Assembly: GCA_039619475.1 (NCBI GenBank)
Contig: CM077116.1
Location: 6,572,001 to 6,636,000, forward strand
Origin: Icerya purchasi
Lineage: Eukaryota; Arthropoda; Insecta; Hemiptera; Monophlebidae
Direction: 5' to 3'
Length of the DNA stretch: 64,000 bases
The notes beneath the pieces are model-generated. The model saw only the letters and a program-made list of their open reading frames with translations. It did not search any database and was not told the DNA's origin. Numbering within the stretch: the stretch's first letter is position 1; every line of letters starts with the position of its first letter. The position numbers and the translations under genes are program-made. This document shows, one piece after another, positions 33,741-45,934 of the stretch.

Positions 33741-34437
33741 CAGGCCCGCCACATAGGGAGTGAAGCAACTGGGACAAATTTATTCGGGGCCCCGGATGAA
33801 AAGGGGCCCAAAAAACCTAAAAAGTTAAAATCTCCTTATCCCTGACGCAGAATCCAAGTGAACTTTTAAATTGGAATCATATTTACTAAAATAAATTTCA
33901 CCATTAATAAAAATAAACCACAATTTTCGTGTTCAACAGTACATTTTTCGCCTCGAGACGGTAAATTATTCTCACCTATGAAAAGTGTAACATCAATCAA
34001 GCTACGTAACATTTTTCGCCACGTTTCTTTTTCCTCGCTATTACGATGGTGTTCAAGAGCCTTATCTCTATACCTGATGCAGTTAAAAGATTATTCTTTC
34101 GATCTTTCCACAAAAGATAATTATTAACGTGCTGGGAGTTACTTTCGTGACTTGGAACTTCCAATTTTCTCCAATTATCGTTATAACCGCTACCTTCCAT
34201 ATCAAACTTAGTGTACTTGATTTTGAATCAACTGAACGAAATAACTAGCACGGAAAACAAAACAGTCCAGCCATGGAGTAACTTCAAACTAGGATTGATA
34301 AGAGTATTTTATTTTTTAATTTTTTTCATTAATATTATTATTTCTTTATTTGCAGAAGTACTGGGTTAATGGGTTTTGAAAAATATTTTATATTTTTTTA
34401 AATTTTAATAGGGCCCGAAGTTTATGTGGCGGGTCTG
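33741..34437 (-). mobile_element. Internally deleted hAT element with TTF-type finger
   Basis: The ends are CAGGCCCGCCACAT (left) and the complement of the right end, CAGACCCGCCACAT, matching at 13 of 14. They are flanked by ACCTTACT and ACCGTACT, an 8-bp target duplication with one mismatch, the size expected for hAT. Next to the ends are GGGGCCCCGG and GGGCCC blocks. The minus frame at 33997-34200 has YNDNWRKLEVPSHESNSQH and W-K-D. This resembles the G-(F/Y)-x-D-W...H-E-x-S-x-x-H of TTF-type zinc fingers at the N-terminus of many insect hAT transposases. At 697 bp the catalytic part is absent. Confidence 0.8.
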
Positions 34438-34445
34438 ACCGTACT
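34438..34445 (+). repeat. hAT target-site duplication, right
   Basis: ACCGTACT, 7 of 8 bases identical to the left copy. Confidence 0.75.
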
Positions 34446-36951
34446 ATACCTATTTTTTTTTTTTGTCGTTTGATTGTACATGTATTATTCATGTATTCGC
34501 TTCAAAAGAATATACCGGTTCGAATGAAGAAATATAAATTCGTTACATTCGGTTACCGACAATAAAAAAATTTATTACAACGGAAACATTACATAGCTTC
34601 CTGAAAATGTAGTGCAACGGAAGAAACATATTATGAATTTTGATTTTGTTAAAACTGACTTTAAGAGAAATTAAAGCATACTTCCTGTATTTCTAGCCAT
34701 ACCTCATCCCACCGTCTGTTGTCGAACCATCCGGACTGTGTTCAGATAGTGTTGAATTTTGCAACATCTAATAGATTGCATCGCCTTCTGTAACTTCTGT
34801 TGAGTCTAGGCGCCGTAATAGCATTTATATTTTTAAATTATTAAAAAAATGTAAAAAACTATTCTAGACTTTCTGTTGTTGGAGAAGCCTTATTTTTATA
34901 AAGAAGAGAATTCAGGGCCTGTTGAGCACAGAACCGATAAGAAGCATTGCAATAGAATCCTTAAAAAGATGCTAATGGATCGATTCTGAAGAGGAAAAAC
35001 AGACTTGGTTAATGTTCGACCAACAAGGTAAAATTTTTTTTTCTTCGCCCGATCCGTAGAAACTCTCCTTCCGAATTTTTTTTTTTTCTTCAAAAACTAA
35101 GCCATGTTTATGGCGTGCTTTTCAGCAATTTTTATCCCCCTCGTGAGTAATTTTTTAATATATATTGAGACGAATTCGGCAGCTGTAGCATTTTAATTAC
35201 GTTTTATACGATTTCTGATAATGCTGTCCGAGGTAGAAATTATTATTTCGATTTTAATTCATTTTATATTTCGGGTTTTTCTCGGGCAGCAGAGATGACG
35301 GTGAATTGCGATCGGGGAAGCTATTTCGACCGAGAAGCCTGGTTATCCCGAATGCAGCCGTTCTGTCGGCTGTGTTGCGGGGGTGAACTGGTTTCGTGGG
35401 GGAAATCGCGGTCGCGTTTACCGTCGAAACGTATAAGTACGGAGCGTGTAGCTACGAGAGTCACGAGAGAATTGGTGAAATCCCGGAAAGACAGGGTAGC
35501 AGCCGATTTTAAATACATATTAATATAAGAATGTTCTAGAAAAATCGGCGTGCGTATTAATTGATAAGGTACGGGGTAATTTTCAGCGATTCGACTATAT
35601 CGTTTGGAATAGCCCATCGTGTACCGAAAAATCTTCGTTCGTGCTAGGCACTATAAAATCGATAGTGAGATTAATTCAGTTGTTCACGCGAGTCGGATTA
35701 ATTCGGTTGTTCACACGAGTCGGTTCTTTCGCGAGTCGGTAATGAATTTTTTTCGTTCTTAATTCGTTGTCGGAAGATCACGCCGTCGCGTATATATATA
35801 TATACATATATATATTTCCACCCTAGTCATCGTAAATTTTATCGAAATTTCGGTTTTCTGTTTAATTTGGCATGTTTAGAATTTGTTTTCTCCCGTTTTG
35901 ATCATTTTCTTGTGTGAATTTTGTTTAAATATATACGTTTTACAGAAGGTTTCGTCATTGGACACGTGGTTACCCCGTGATATCTCCACCGGGAGAAATA
36001 CCGCCATCGAACGGCGGATTTCGCGAGTTGTTATATTTTGTTTTTCTCTCTTTCTTCGTAAAAGCCTAAAGCTCTGCCCGGCAGAGTTTTCCGGTAGTAG
36101 CAAGCCGTATTTACTATTTGCTACTGGCGCCCGCAAAAATAGTTTTTTTATTATCTTTTTTTAATATTTTTTTTTTGTACCTGCGGAGAAGTCGATTTAT
36201 AATAAGTGGCTTCCGAAATCAAGGACCTCAGAATTGGATTTATATCAATATATATATATATATATGATAATGTATATAGCCATATTCGATTGTTTGTAGC
36301 GCGTTGTTTGTTTCGCGGCGTGATAGAATGGCTTCATTTGTTCGAACCTTTATGTCCGAGATAATAACAATATTGAGCACCGTTATTTTCTTAACTATGC
36401 AATGTTGTTCTACTAAAATCATCGTGAACACATTAGAAAATCGACAAGTCGGTGTGTGTGAGACAATTTTGTTTGAATATTATAACGCGTAGTATGCGAA
36501 TGGCTTGATTACAAATAATTCCGTTAGGGCGCATCAATTACTGGACATAGTGCAGATGTATTTAATTTAATTTCTTTTGCCCTAAGTGTTTATATTTTCA
36601 TTTTCTCTTCGTTTTTTAAGGTAAAACAAAAAACATTTACCAGATTATTTTTCGACAAATTAAAACTGGCTGACTAACATCTTTTTTTAAAAAACATCAA
36701 CTTTACATACTTTTTTTTTGCCTTTAAATTTGATAATAAGGTGGCAGTTTTAAAATAATTATAGATTAAATTATATAAAAGCTGTGTAAATCTATAAGAA
36801 TCACGCTTCAAACATCTGCTTTTCCTCTAAAAATGATCTCTTTAAAAGATTAGAGCGATCAAATTAATTAATCATCTTTCTGAAAATGTTTTTCGTATCA
36901 CAAACTCGTCAATATGACGCGTACTACGATTACAAATTTCCCGGTTACATA
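34446..36951. other. Intergenic, one possible exon
   Basis: AT-rich with TA runs at about 35794-35815 and 36247-36266. A GC-richer block at 35285-35500 is listed separately. I can name nothing else. Confidence 0.5.
35295..35528 (+). CDS. Possible host exon with CRLC motif
   Basis: A GC-richer frame beginning MTVNCDRGSYFDREAWLSRM and then QPFCRLCCGGE. The C-R-L-C start resembles the first cysteine pair of ZAD-type zinc fingers in insect transcription factors, but the second pair is not seen. A pyrimidine tract and AG (TTTTTCTCGGGCAG) lie just upstream and could be a 3' splice site. A GGGGTGAAC near 35385 might be a weak donor. Downstream the frame becomes Arg/Ser-rich. This is a guess from one motif and composition. 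Confidence 0.2.
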   Translation: MTVNCDRGSYFDREAWLSRMQPFCRLCCGGELVSWGKSRSRLPSKRISTERVATRVTRELVKSRKDRVAADFKYILI

Positions 36952-37086
36952 TTAACCCCTTAACGCCCAAGCTATTTTAAAATGAGAATTTTTGAAAAAT
37001 ATTTTTAAATTACATTTCATATATCATAAATAGAGTAATTCTGAAGTTTTATTAATTTACTGTAATTAGCAGTTGAGATAATAGGT

Positions 37087-37102
37087 GATCTATAAATAGA
37101 TC
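37087..37102. repeat. Palindromic motif of piggyBac element, copy 1
   Basis: GATCTATAAATAGATC, a near-perfect palindrome, followed by GCTGGACG. About 130 bp inside the left end. Recurs at 38505-38520 (inverted context) and 38842-38857. Confidence 0.85.
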
Positions 37103-37263
37103 GCTGGACGCTACTGGTAATAAAAAAGTAAATAACTTTCCTCCGAATTTATATTTAAAAAATAGCGAATTTAATAAAAAAAAAATGAAATTTTTGTAAA
37201 ATTAAAAACAACTAAAGAGATTTCAAACAAAAAATCTTATTTTACTGATCTAAACTTACATAG

Positions 37264-38430
37264 TTACATTTTTATAGAGAAAATTTGCAATAATTGAGTG
37301 TGATATAACGGAAAACATTTCACACAAAGCGTTACATTGCATTTTGTACAAAACGTAAGAGGTCTTCCCTCACATTTCTGAAATTGGCATCTTCTTTGGT
37401 TTTGTCTTTTACCTATAACATGGTCTTTTCTATCCAAATGCACAGAGTCTGTCACTTTTGATCTAGATGACATCATCGGAGGTCTTCTTATGCTTTTTGT
37501 AGAATGTGTTCCGGGTTTGAGGTACGCAACAGCAATATATCTTCGGATGTATTTTATACTTTTCTTTTCGCAATTTGTTAAATTGAACAGAATATAAGTA
37601 TTTACGACAGCCATGTCAATAACTATTGTAAAGATGGGCCAGTACCATTTTTTGTCACGGATTTAAATTGTATGTTTTTCTAAGAGCCAGTCATGCTGGT
37701 CAACACCGCCTATATTTTTATTATACTGAGCGATAGTATTAGGTTGCAAAATTTGGTATTTTTCTTTCAAACCTTTATGATGCTGAGATCTTCTTCGTCA
37801 GACCAGTATTCTCTTTCACTGGATAAAATGTGGTAGCCGGAGAAAATCAAAAAACCAATAAAACTCTTCAAATCATCAACTGTAACTGAAAATTCTGGCT
37901 TGTTTTTCCACTCTTTTGCATATCTTTCTGTTTCATTTCGTATGAATTCGTAAAATTCGGGAGTTAAAAATTCTTCAAAAATTTCAAGTGTATTCGTATT
38001 TCCTAAAATATTTAAAATGCTTTCAAGATTTTCACTGGACAAATTACCTTCTTCGTTAAAAGTGTAAATAGGGTTATTTTTTGTCCAATTTGCTTTCGGC
38101 TCCTTTTTTGATTTTTTCGCGCATTTTTTTGATAAATTCGAATCAACCAGTTTTTTATTTTCATTATGGGTGCTAGATGGCTGCTGCTCTGTAATATTAG
38201 GGTCAAAATCATTCATGTTTTTCGATTCATATTGTTCCTTTTCCTCTATTTCTTCCATCGGTAAAAAAATTTATACTTCATCTGATAGACCTTTCACTGA
38301 TGGAGAAGTCATTTCATCATCATCAAAACACTCTTCGTCAGTTAATTCATCCACATCAGGCGGTATGACAATTATATCTTATTCAATTTCCTTAGAAAAT
38401 ATATATTCTAATGCTTCTTCGGTGGTGTGA
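37264..38430 (-). pseudogene. piggyBac transposase, catalytic core deleted
   Basis: The N-terminal part (38430 down to 37767) has TTEEALEYIF, the acidic ELTDEECFDDDE typical of the family's N-terminus, and two stops. Then a long open frame starts at 38258 and reaches SGYHILSSEREYWSDEEDL. It then jumps to LQPNTIAQYNKNIGGVDQHD (about 37690-37750), which carries the conserved G-V-D near the end of the catalytic fold, and then KKWYWPIFTIVIDMAVVN. The C-terminal 37264-37614 frame ends in the cysteine-rich zinc domain: RRCQ...C, FCTKCNVTLCVKCFPLYH. The first two catalytic Asp blocks are missing between the halves, so it is a deletion derivative. It reads through with only a short frame break at the junction. 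Confidence 0.9.
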
Positions 38431-38504
38431 AACACTTAACGCCGAGATATTCTGGAAGAAATGAAAAGGGAAAGAAACGATATTACTTACCACTAACGCC
38501 CAGC

Positions 38505-38520
38505 GATCTATTTATAGATC
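38505..38520. repeat. Palindromic motif of piggyBac element, copy 2
   Basis: GATCTATTTATAGATC preceded by CGCCCAGC, the exact complement of copy 1 plus its flank (with one change, GGGCG for GGACG). It lies just 5' of the transposase start region on the minus strand, so it may sit in the promoter or 5' UTR. Confidence 0.85.
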
Positions 38521-38841
38521 AGCATGTTTAAACTTAAATTTCAATAATAAAAATAGTTATTTTTTTAATCTAAATAACGCAGAATAATTAAAGAGGAATT
38601 GAAAATGTAGAACACGTAAAAAAGTTTAACTAACTTTTAAATTTTTTCCGTTTGATATAAAATCGAACATTGTACTATGACGCTTCGAATGGCAAACTTC
38701 AGACGTTAACTGCTGGACTGATGTGGAAAAGAATGTTTCAAAATTCGTTTGGGGGTGTGGCTGCACATGTAAGGAAACCATACAATGATAGTAAAAAGTG
38801 ATAAAGGATTTCGTTTTCAGTGGGCGTTCAGAAAAGTAGGT

Positions 38842-38857
38842 GATCTATAAATAGATC
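38842..38857. repeat. Palindromic motif of piggyBac element, copy 3
   Basis: GATCTATAAATAGATC followed by ACTGGGCG, which runs directly into the right terminal inverted repeat. Confidence 0.85.
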
Positions 38858-38984
38858 ACTGGGCGGTAACGGGTTAAAATATTGTTGGAAGATCGGAAAA
38901 GTATGGAATTTTTGAAGAAAACGTTGGAAAGGTGAAAACTGAGACCATAAAGAAATAGTTAAAGAAAGAAAAAAGAACATTTTT

Positions 38985-41555
38985 CCTATTAAAAATTATT
39001 TTGCATATTTTATTACAAATTGGGTAGATTTTCGAGCATCTGTATATTCTACACTAAAATTAAATTTATCATTAAAAACAGAATCAGATGTAGATGCAGC
39101 GGTTCAGTACTTTACAGAAGCTGTACAGAGTATTGCATGGAAATGTACTCCAAATATAAACAAAATAAAAGAAACACATAATATACCGCGCCATATACTA
39201 GACCTGGTAAAAGAAAAAAGAATCATCCGTAGGAAATGGCAATCTTCTCAAAATCCCTATTATAAAACTCTGTTAAATAAAAAATCGAAAGAGCTAAAAA
39301 TTTTACTTAGAAATACCAAAAATGAATCCTTCCAACGCTGCCTGCAGGAACTTTCACCCACGGAGGCGACAAATTACAGCCTCTGGAAAGTGATCAAAAG
39401 CCGAAATAAACCCACTCAACCCCTTCCTCCAATTCGCAAACCCGATGGTACATGGGCTAGAACTGATGAAGAAAAAGTCGAGGAATTTGCCAAATATTTT
39501 TCTGATGTTTTTAAGCCAAATTTACAATTAAACGACGAAACCGATATACATGATTTTTTAAGTGTACCTTTACAGTTAAGCCCTCCTATTGCGCCAACGT
39601 CTCCCAGCGAAATCAAATACGCAATTACTAAACTTAATAATAAAAAAAGTCCGGGTTTTGATTTAATTACCAATAAATTGTTATCTGAGCTACCAAAAAA
39701 AGGTATATTATTGCTCACAAATATTTTTAACGCTGTTCTTCGTCTGCAGTATTTTCCATTATCCTGGAAATTGGCGCAAATAGTAGTTGTACCAAAGCCC
39801 GGTAAGGCACCGGATGAGGTTTCATCCTATAGACCTATTTCCTTGCTCCCGATCCTTTCAAAACTCCTTGAAAAAATAATTTTAAAGCGGTTGAATCCTA
39901 TTTTAAATGCGGAACATATTGTTCCTGAACATCAATTTGGATTCAGAAAAAGACATTCGACCATTGAACAGGTACACCGAATTGTGCATACTATTCAAGA
40001 AAGGCTTGAAACTAAGCAAATATGCACGGGTGTGTTCCTAGATGTCAAACAAGCCTTTGATAAGGTATAGCATCATGGTCTGCTTTATAAACTTAAAAAA
40101 ATAGTGCCGCATCCTTTTCCTTTTAACAGAATGTGATGGAGAAAGTCATTGAACTTTCGGATAATTGTTTACGGACGCTAAGCGCTGTGTTCTACATAGG
40201 TTTCGTGATTGATGGATCTAACTGCTTTTTAAACATCCCGTGTTTCTTCTTCCTTAATTATTTATAGCCAGATTCCTTTGTCCGTTTGTACTGTGGGCTC
40301 TGTAATTGCAGATGTGGCCATGGTATGGGACAGCTAACTCCTTTTGCTCTTACCTTCGTCATTTCTTTTCTTTTCAGGATACATACGTTTGGCATTTTTC
40401 GACGTTGATTGTTATTGTTTCTCCATCTTTGGTATAGCATTCTTTGTCAGATTCCATTCCTTGTTATTCCTAATTGCTGCTATGTACACATGTTGATGGG
40501 TAATCGTCCGTTGCTAACAAGCCCAGGGAAAAACCCGAACAAGAAAAAAAAAAAAAAAAAAAAAAAATTGTACCTTCTTTTAAAATCCTACCTTGAAGAT
40601 CGCACATGCCAGGTTAAAATTCTAAATCAATATTCTGAAATCTATCCTGTATCTGCTGGCGTGCCACAAGGAAGTGTCTTGCGCCCGGTGCTTTACTTAA
40701 TCTACTCTGCCGATTTTCCAGTTGATAATAGCGTGATAACAGCTACGTTTTCAGACGATACAGCACTATTAGCTACCGGTAAAGACAATAGTGAAACTTC
40801 GAATAAATTGAAAAAAACTTTATCGGAAGTGGAAAACTGGCTGAGTCGTTGGCGTATTAGAGTAAACGAAAGTAAATGTACGCAAGTAGATTTCACGTTG
40901 CGAAATTTTACGTATCAGCCGTTAGAAATAAATGGGGTGGTTATCAACCAGGATAAAGATGTAAAATACTTAGGCATTCATTTGGACCGCAAATTAACAT
41001 GGCAAAAGCATATTATACAAAAAAGAAAACATCTAGATATAAGATTGCAAGAATTAAATTGGCTTCTTGGCAGGTACTCTAGTTTATCATTGGAAAATAA
41101 ACTCTTAGTGTACAAAATAATTATAAAGCCCGTTTGGACATACGGTTTAATGTTGTGGGGTTGTGCAAAGGATACACACATAAACAAGATACAACGGTTC
41201 CAGATCAAGGCTATAAGGCTGATAGTCTCACCGCCCTGTACGTATTTAACCATACTCTACATCAAGACTTAAATATCCCATATGTGAAAGACGAGATCAA
41301 GCGAGCTGCGAAGCGATACATAGGCCGCTTGGAGTCTCACACAAACGTTTTGGCGATCAATCTTTTTGATAATAGTATTGATGTTTGAAGGTTAAAACGT
41401 AGTCGACCGTTTGATCTGGCCTAGTTTTATGTTACTAAAATTTCAGTGGGGTCCATCGCTAGATGCTAACCCCTAACAAGTTATTTTCGCGTTACAGTCC
41501 AATTGCTGGATGGCCTTCTAGCCAGTTGTAATTTATAAAAAAAAAAAAAAAAAAG
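38985..41555 (+). pseudogene. Jockey-type LINE, 5'-truncated, with nested insertion
   Basis: ORF2 is open from about 38985 as QSIAWKCTP and ILDLVKEKRIIRRKWQ. It continues in the 39390-40070 frame with SYRPISLLPILSKLLEKII, HQFGFRKRHSTIEQ and GVFLDVKQAFDKV, then a stop where Trp is usual (TGG to TAG). A 450-bp insertion (40119-40570) splits HPF from YLLLKSYL. The frame resumes with VSAGVPQGSVL, the active site ATFSDDTALLA (Ser in place of the usual Ala) and YLGIHLDRKLTW. It frameshifts near 41255 to IPYVKDEIKRAAKRY and ends with RLKRSRPFDL. A short 3' UTR and an A tail (41537-41555) follow. No RNase H domain, as usual for Jockey. The 5' edge lies about 110 bp from the piggyBac right end. Confidence 0.9.
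40119..40570 (+). mobile_element. Unidentified poly(A)-ended insertion in Jockey ORF2
   Basis: The Jockey frame is continuous on both sides (HPF at 40110-40118, YLLLKSYL from 40571), so these 450 bp are an insert. It ends in about 26 A residues (40540-40567), which implies retrotransposition. The sequence before the tail, TAACAAGCCCAGGG, loosely resembles the 3' ends of the LINE copies at 4.7 and 51 kb, but no conserved protein box is visible. A target duplication is not obvious. It may be the 3' UTR of another LINE or a SINE. Confidence 0.6.
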
Positions 41556-44500
41556 TTATTATACGTTTTAATTGTCTTTGTTCTTCCGCTTTTTTTTCTT
41601 TCTTTTTTTGACCTTTTTGCGACAACGACTTACGGACTTGCTAAGAGCCGTCAATTTTCAAGCATTTGATAAAGCGACTCCTTTGCCTGGAGGCTATAGA
41701 ATCGACAGTTTTGTACGTACTGCTCGAATTTGTCGATCCAAAGCTTTTATTTTATTACACCGATGGAATAGAAGCTACTAATGCAGTTCGATAAAATAAA
41801 AGTAACGGATTTTGTGTCTAATACGAAGAAAAAAAAAACTTCTAGGACTAACTGTCCCAAATTTGTAACTGTTAGGCGGACTTTTGAAATTACAATATCT
41901 GGTTCGATTATAATTTTCGTTTTTGGGAAAATGTCTGTTCCAGTTCTGATGTGTACTTTTTTTTAGTAAATGTGTTGGATGAACTAACGCCGCTAAGCAA
42001 GATCGTTTCCTGCGAATTGCATTGCTTTCGTCGACTTTTCCTTAGGCATTATAGCAACCGATTGATTATAAATAATAATGTAACTAAATCTAAATAAAGA
42101 ATGATCTTACTATAAACGCGTAAACACTAAATCACTCTCGTTGATAGTATGCTCCCGCCACTAGTACATCGAAGGAGAGGCATGAAGTCAACGAGGTATC
42201 CTTTTGTTGAAATTTAATTGTAATTTTAGAGATTTGTTTGATTGACGATTCAGATCTTTTGTCTAAAGCGGGTTGTTTTCAGTCTCTGCTAATAGGGGTT
42301 ATTCTTTTATCAAAACCGGATCAGTTAATTGACCAATCGAGAGAGCAGTTTAGGTTTTTTTTATTATTATACTGTGAAGGTTCGGTTAGATGAATCATTG
42401 AAGATCCAGACGAAGATGGTAGAGCGCGTTTCAATGCTGGATCGTTTTTTATTTTGCTTGAAGCGCTTGCACGTTTTCCATAGGTTCACTGGAGAAAGCT
42501 TATCCCCATTTAATTTAGAACTAAATAGTAAATGTTTTTTAGTCTAGAAAAAGTGTTTACACTTTTAAGGGTAAGGTTGTCCCATAGTGGAGAACAATTG
42601 ACCTACCGCATCGGTGGTTCTTCCGTTTGAAAATGGTTGTTGACTAATGAGTAGAATCTATAAAGTAAAATAATTGGTAAAATAGTCGTACCTGTGGATA
42701 AACACACTTATGATTTTGATAACAGGAAACTACAAACAGTTCTAAGCAAAGTCTTGTGTATGGCTGCATTACATATAGAATTTCCATAAATGTGTTATCT
42801 ATATCTGTACGAGAATATGCAACGTAGTAGCCGCTAACCAATCTTAGAAAAAGAAAGACCTAATTCACTTTTGAATATTTCAAATGAAAAGAACACAGAG
42901 AGAGTCTTTCTACCGAAATCCTTTAGCGTATAAAAATTTTTGTTACACTTTCATCAGCGATAACTGCAGAAACAGAAAATTTTTCATCTTAGAGCTGGTG
43001 AAGTCATATTTAAAAAGCACTTTATTGATCAAGAAATATTAACGGCACTAGGCAGCGGTTTCGATTAAAAACAAAATAATTTCAGAGACTGATAATTTTA
43101 AGGAGAAAATATATTATGGTATTTGTCCTTAAATAATTATGGGCAAAACGATGGTTCATCAACTGTAATTTTTTCTTTTTTGTTAAAGGTTCCTCAATAA
43201 AATTTGCCCCATGTCGTCATTACTATAAATAAGTAAATTTCTATGAGTCTTATCTAAGCAACTGTTTAACAGAAATTTAAACGACCTGCTTCGGAACCAT
43301 AACAACGAAACACACGTCGCTTATGTAAAAAAAAATTGCATTTTATTTAATATATGTATGATCAATAATTTACCCGTTAATTAATTAATTGCTTTTGTAA
43401 GTCATTTAAGTTTGAAGTACACTTTTTGACGTGTTTCGCATGGTTCTTCGTGTGGTTTTTCTGCTGAAATTGGTTTTCCTGTTACGCATTGTCGACGTGT
43501 TGACCTGTGTTGGAATTATTGTTTCTAACTAAAGAAAATCTCGTTAGTTAAACGATATTAATAAAAATACCGTTAACTTTTCGATGTTGAACTTTGAATT
43601 GATTTTATACATTTACTTTCGTGTAAAATTTTGATTGTTGACTCTATGGTTATATTTTTCCACCGGGTGAGCTGAAACATACCTTAATAATTGCTTTCGG
43701 TTTGTTTTTTAAAGATGAATTATTACAATTATTTTATTTGGATCGCCCGGCTGCTGTGAACGTTAGTTCGATGCAAACGATTAGATATGTTTAATGCGCG
43801 GCCACGATACGAAACTCGAATTTGAAATCATTCTGCTCTATGCTAGCTGAAGCTTCGAGTACTCCGATTGTTCGAGTGAAACTCGATGTGATTCTTAATG
43901 GGAGAGTGTTCCACTTCGACTCTCACTGATTTTATGGTGTTTCGCGACAGTCTAATTTATTTTTCTGTTCGTTGTATAATTTCGTTTAGACGCTCTCCTA
44001 GCTTCGTTAAGGCGAATTCCGAACTGTTGATTTCCGTACGTTTTCCCGTTGAAAGGAGCCGAATTTAATGATCGCGTTTTAATTCGACTTTAAACATCCG
44101 CCAGTGAAATGAATACGGAGTGGTTTAAGACAACGGCTCCGATCCATAATATACGGGTGATAAAACTTCAAATCTTCCCGCAGCAGTTATCCCTAAATTG
44201 TATTTCTCTCCCTTTTCATTCTAGATGCTTCAGATGCACTTCAAGATGCCACTGCCTCATAGAACATAATCTAAATGAACATTAAAGAATTTATTTTTCG
44301 GTTGTTTTTAGAAATTCAAGAAAATGATCGAAAACCGACATATTTTTTTTGTAATTTTACGCGAAACATTGATTTCATTCGTAATTCTAGTGTCATAAGG
44401 GAGGATAAAGATGTAAACTACAAATATATACAACATCTTTCCTGTTATAATTGTTAATCCGGTCATTGCCGGAATTGGTAGTAGCGCGATGAGGAAACCG

Positions 44501-45934
44501 AACAGATTTTCCTTTTTGTGACAAGTTTCTTCACCGGATGGAGTAACAACTTGCGTAAAAAATGTATCCAAACGTACAATAGACTGGCGAACTGCTGCGT
44601 AAATAATTCGTTTTTAAATATGTCTACGGCTCAAATTCGAAGCAAACTCGGTCTTTATTCGATTTAGTAAGTTCCAAATTTAACCAGAATACGATTTTGT
44701 CAATGTGTGGTGCAGATCGCAGAATTTTTTGAACATTACCAGTGGCTCATCTGCCGAACGATTATATTCAGTCCTCTGGAAAAAATAAACAATTTTCAAA
44801 TGCCAAAGTCAAGAACAGATGTTTCGAAGCGAAACTAAATCGACGGAAAATTCGATGGAATTATAAAAGAGCTTGTCGGAGGAAAAAAAAGAAAACACAA
44901 AAAAAAACGAGAAAGTGTTTTTTTTTTAAAGTTAGTACTCGGCTGTTTGTTGCTGCAACTCACAATCATTACACCACTTTTTTTTAAAATGGTATTCCAT
45001 TTTTATTTTTTTTTATTTTTGGGATCTTCGTTAAAAGTTTTGGTGTGTCGGAGCGAACAAGATTTCCATTTCTGCTGACTCGAATATCTTCTCTTGGTGT
45101 TAGAAAAGAACAGACTCTTATTGGCGGACTGCTTTTATATATATGTAGCTAAAACTGTCTGAGCTCCATTCCTCACTTAAATTGGGTCACAAACAAAAAA
45201 AAAAAAAAAAAGAAGGAAGAAAAAACAGAATTAAAGAGCTATTCATTTTTAGAAATTTTGAAACAAGCCTATCCGCAGTGGTGTAAATTTCCTCTTTCGG
45301 GATTGCATTCGCCTGAAAAAAGTACGCGGTCGGCTGTCAAAATTTTACAATCTAAACGAAGCGTGAAGCCGCAACTTTGGTTCACTCCACCGCTGCGGTA
45401 TTTTTTTACACTATCACCGCCATCGCAAAATTCAAGGGCGTATTTGTTTTTTGAATTTATCGCGTGCTACGTTATTCGAGTTTGTAGGGTTAAAACAAGA
45501 AAAATAGGAAAACCAAAATGCCCCTAAAGGGCGAGTCTGGTTCGGCATTGAAAGAAACGTTTATTTTTTTCATGTTTTTGTTTGTGAGCAATAAAAAATT
45601 TAGAAAATCTCATTTTTGGAATTATTGAAATGAGCATGTTTAAAAAAGATGGGGTGAGAAAAGTTTTCTTTTGATTCTTCTCCGCTCGGTAAAACAGGAA
45701 AGAAAAAATTAAAGAAGTGCGATAATATAATATTTTTCCTGTAATTCATTCGATACAGATATTGGGAATTTTCGGTAAAGTGCATGCAAACGTAACGTTA
45801 TTTTTCTGGTCAATATGTGCAGCGTGTTCCGTGTCATTCCGAGGAATTTAAAATGTTCCGCGTCGCAAACTCAGCCAGTACGGGATGTTTATTTTCACCC
45901 GGCATTTTGTTGATATGTCTACGATAACGTAAAG
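41556..45934. other. Intergenic, no recognised gene
   Basis: About 4.4 kb of AT-rich DNA. None of the open frames (for example 41572-41781, 42329-42547, 44308-44571 minus, 45258-45527) has a domain I recognise. Confidence 0.5.

Larger units (their letters stand above)
36956..38873 (-). mobile_element. piggyBac-family element, internally deleted
   Basis: An element of 1,918 bp bounded by TTAA on both sides (36952-36955 and 38874-38877), the family's obligate target. The ends CCCCTTAACGCCCA and, complemented, CCCGTTACCGCCCA match at 12 of 14. They start with CCC, as expected of piggyBac termini. It contains both ends of a transposase gene on the minus strand but lacks the middle (separate entry). 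Three copies of a palindromic motif lie inside. It is shorter than the roughly 2.4 kb of intact relatives, in line with loss of about 0.6 kb of core. Confidence 0.9.
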
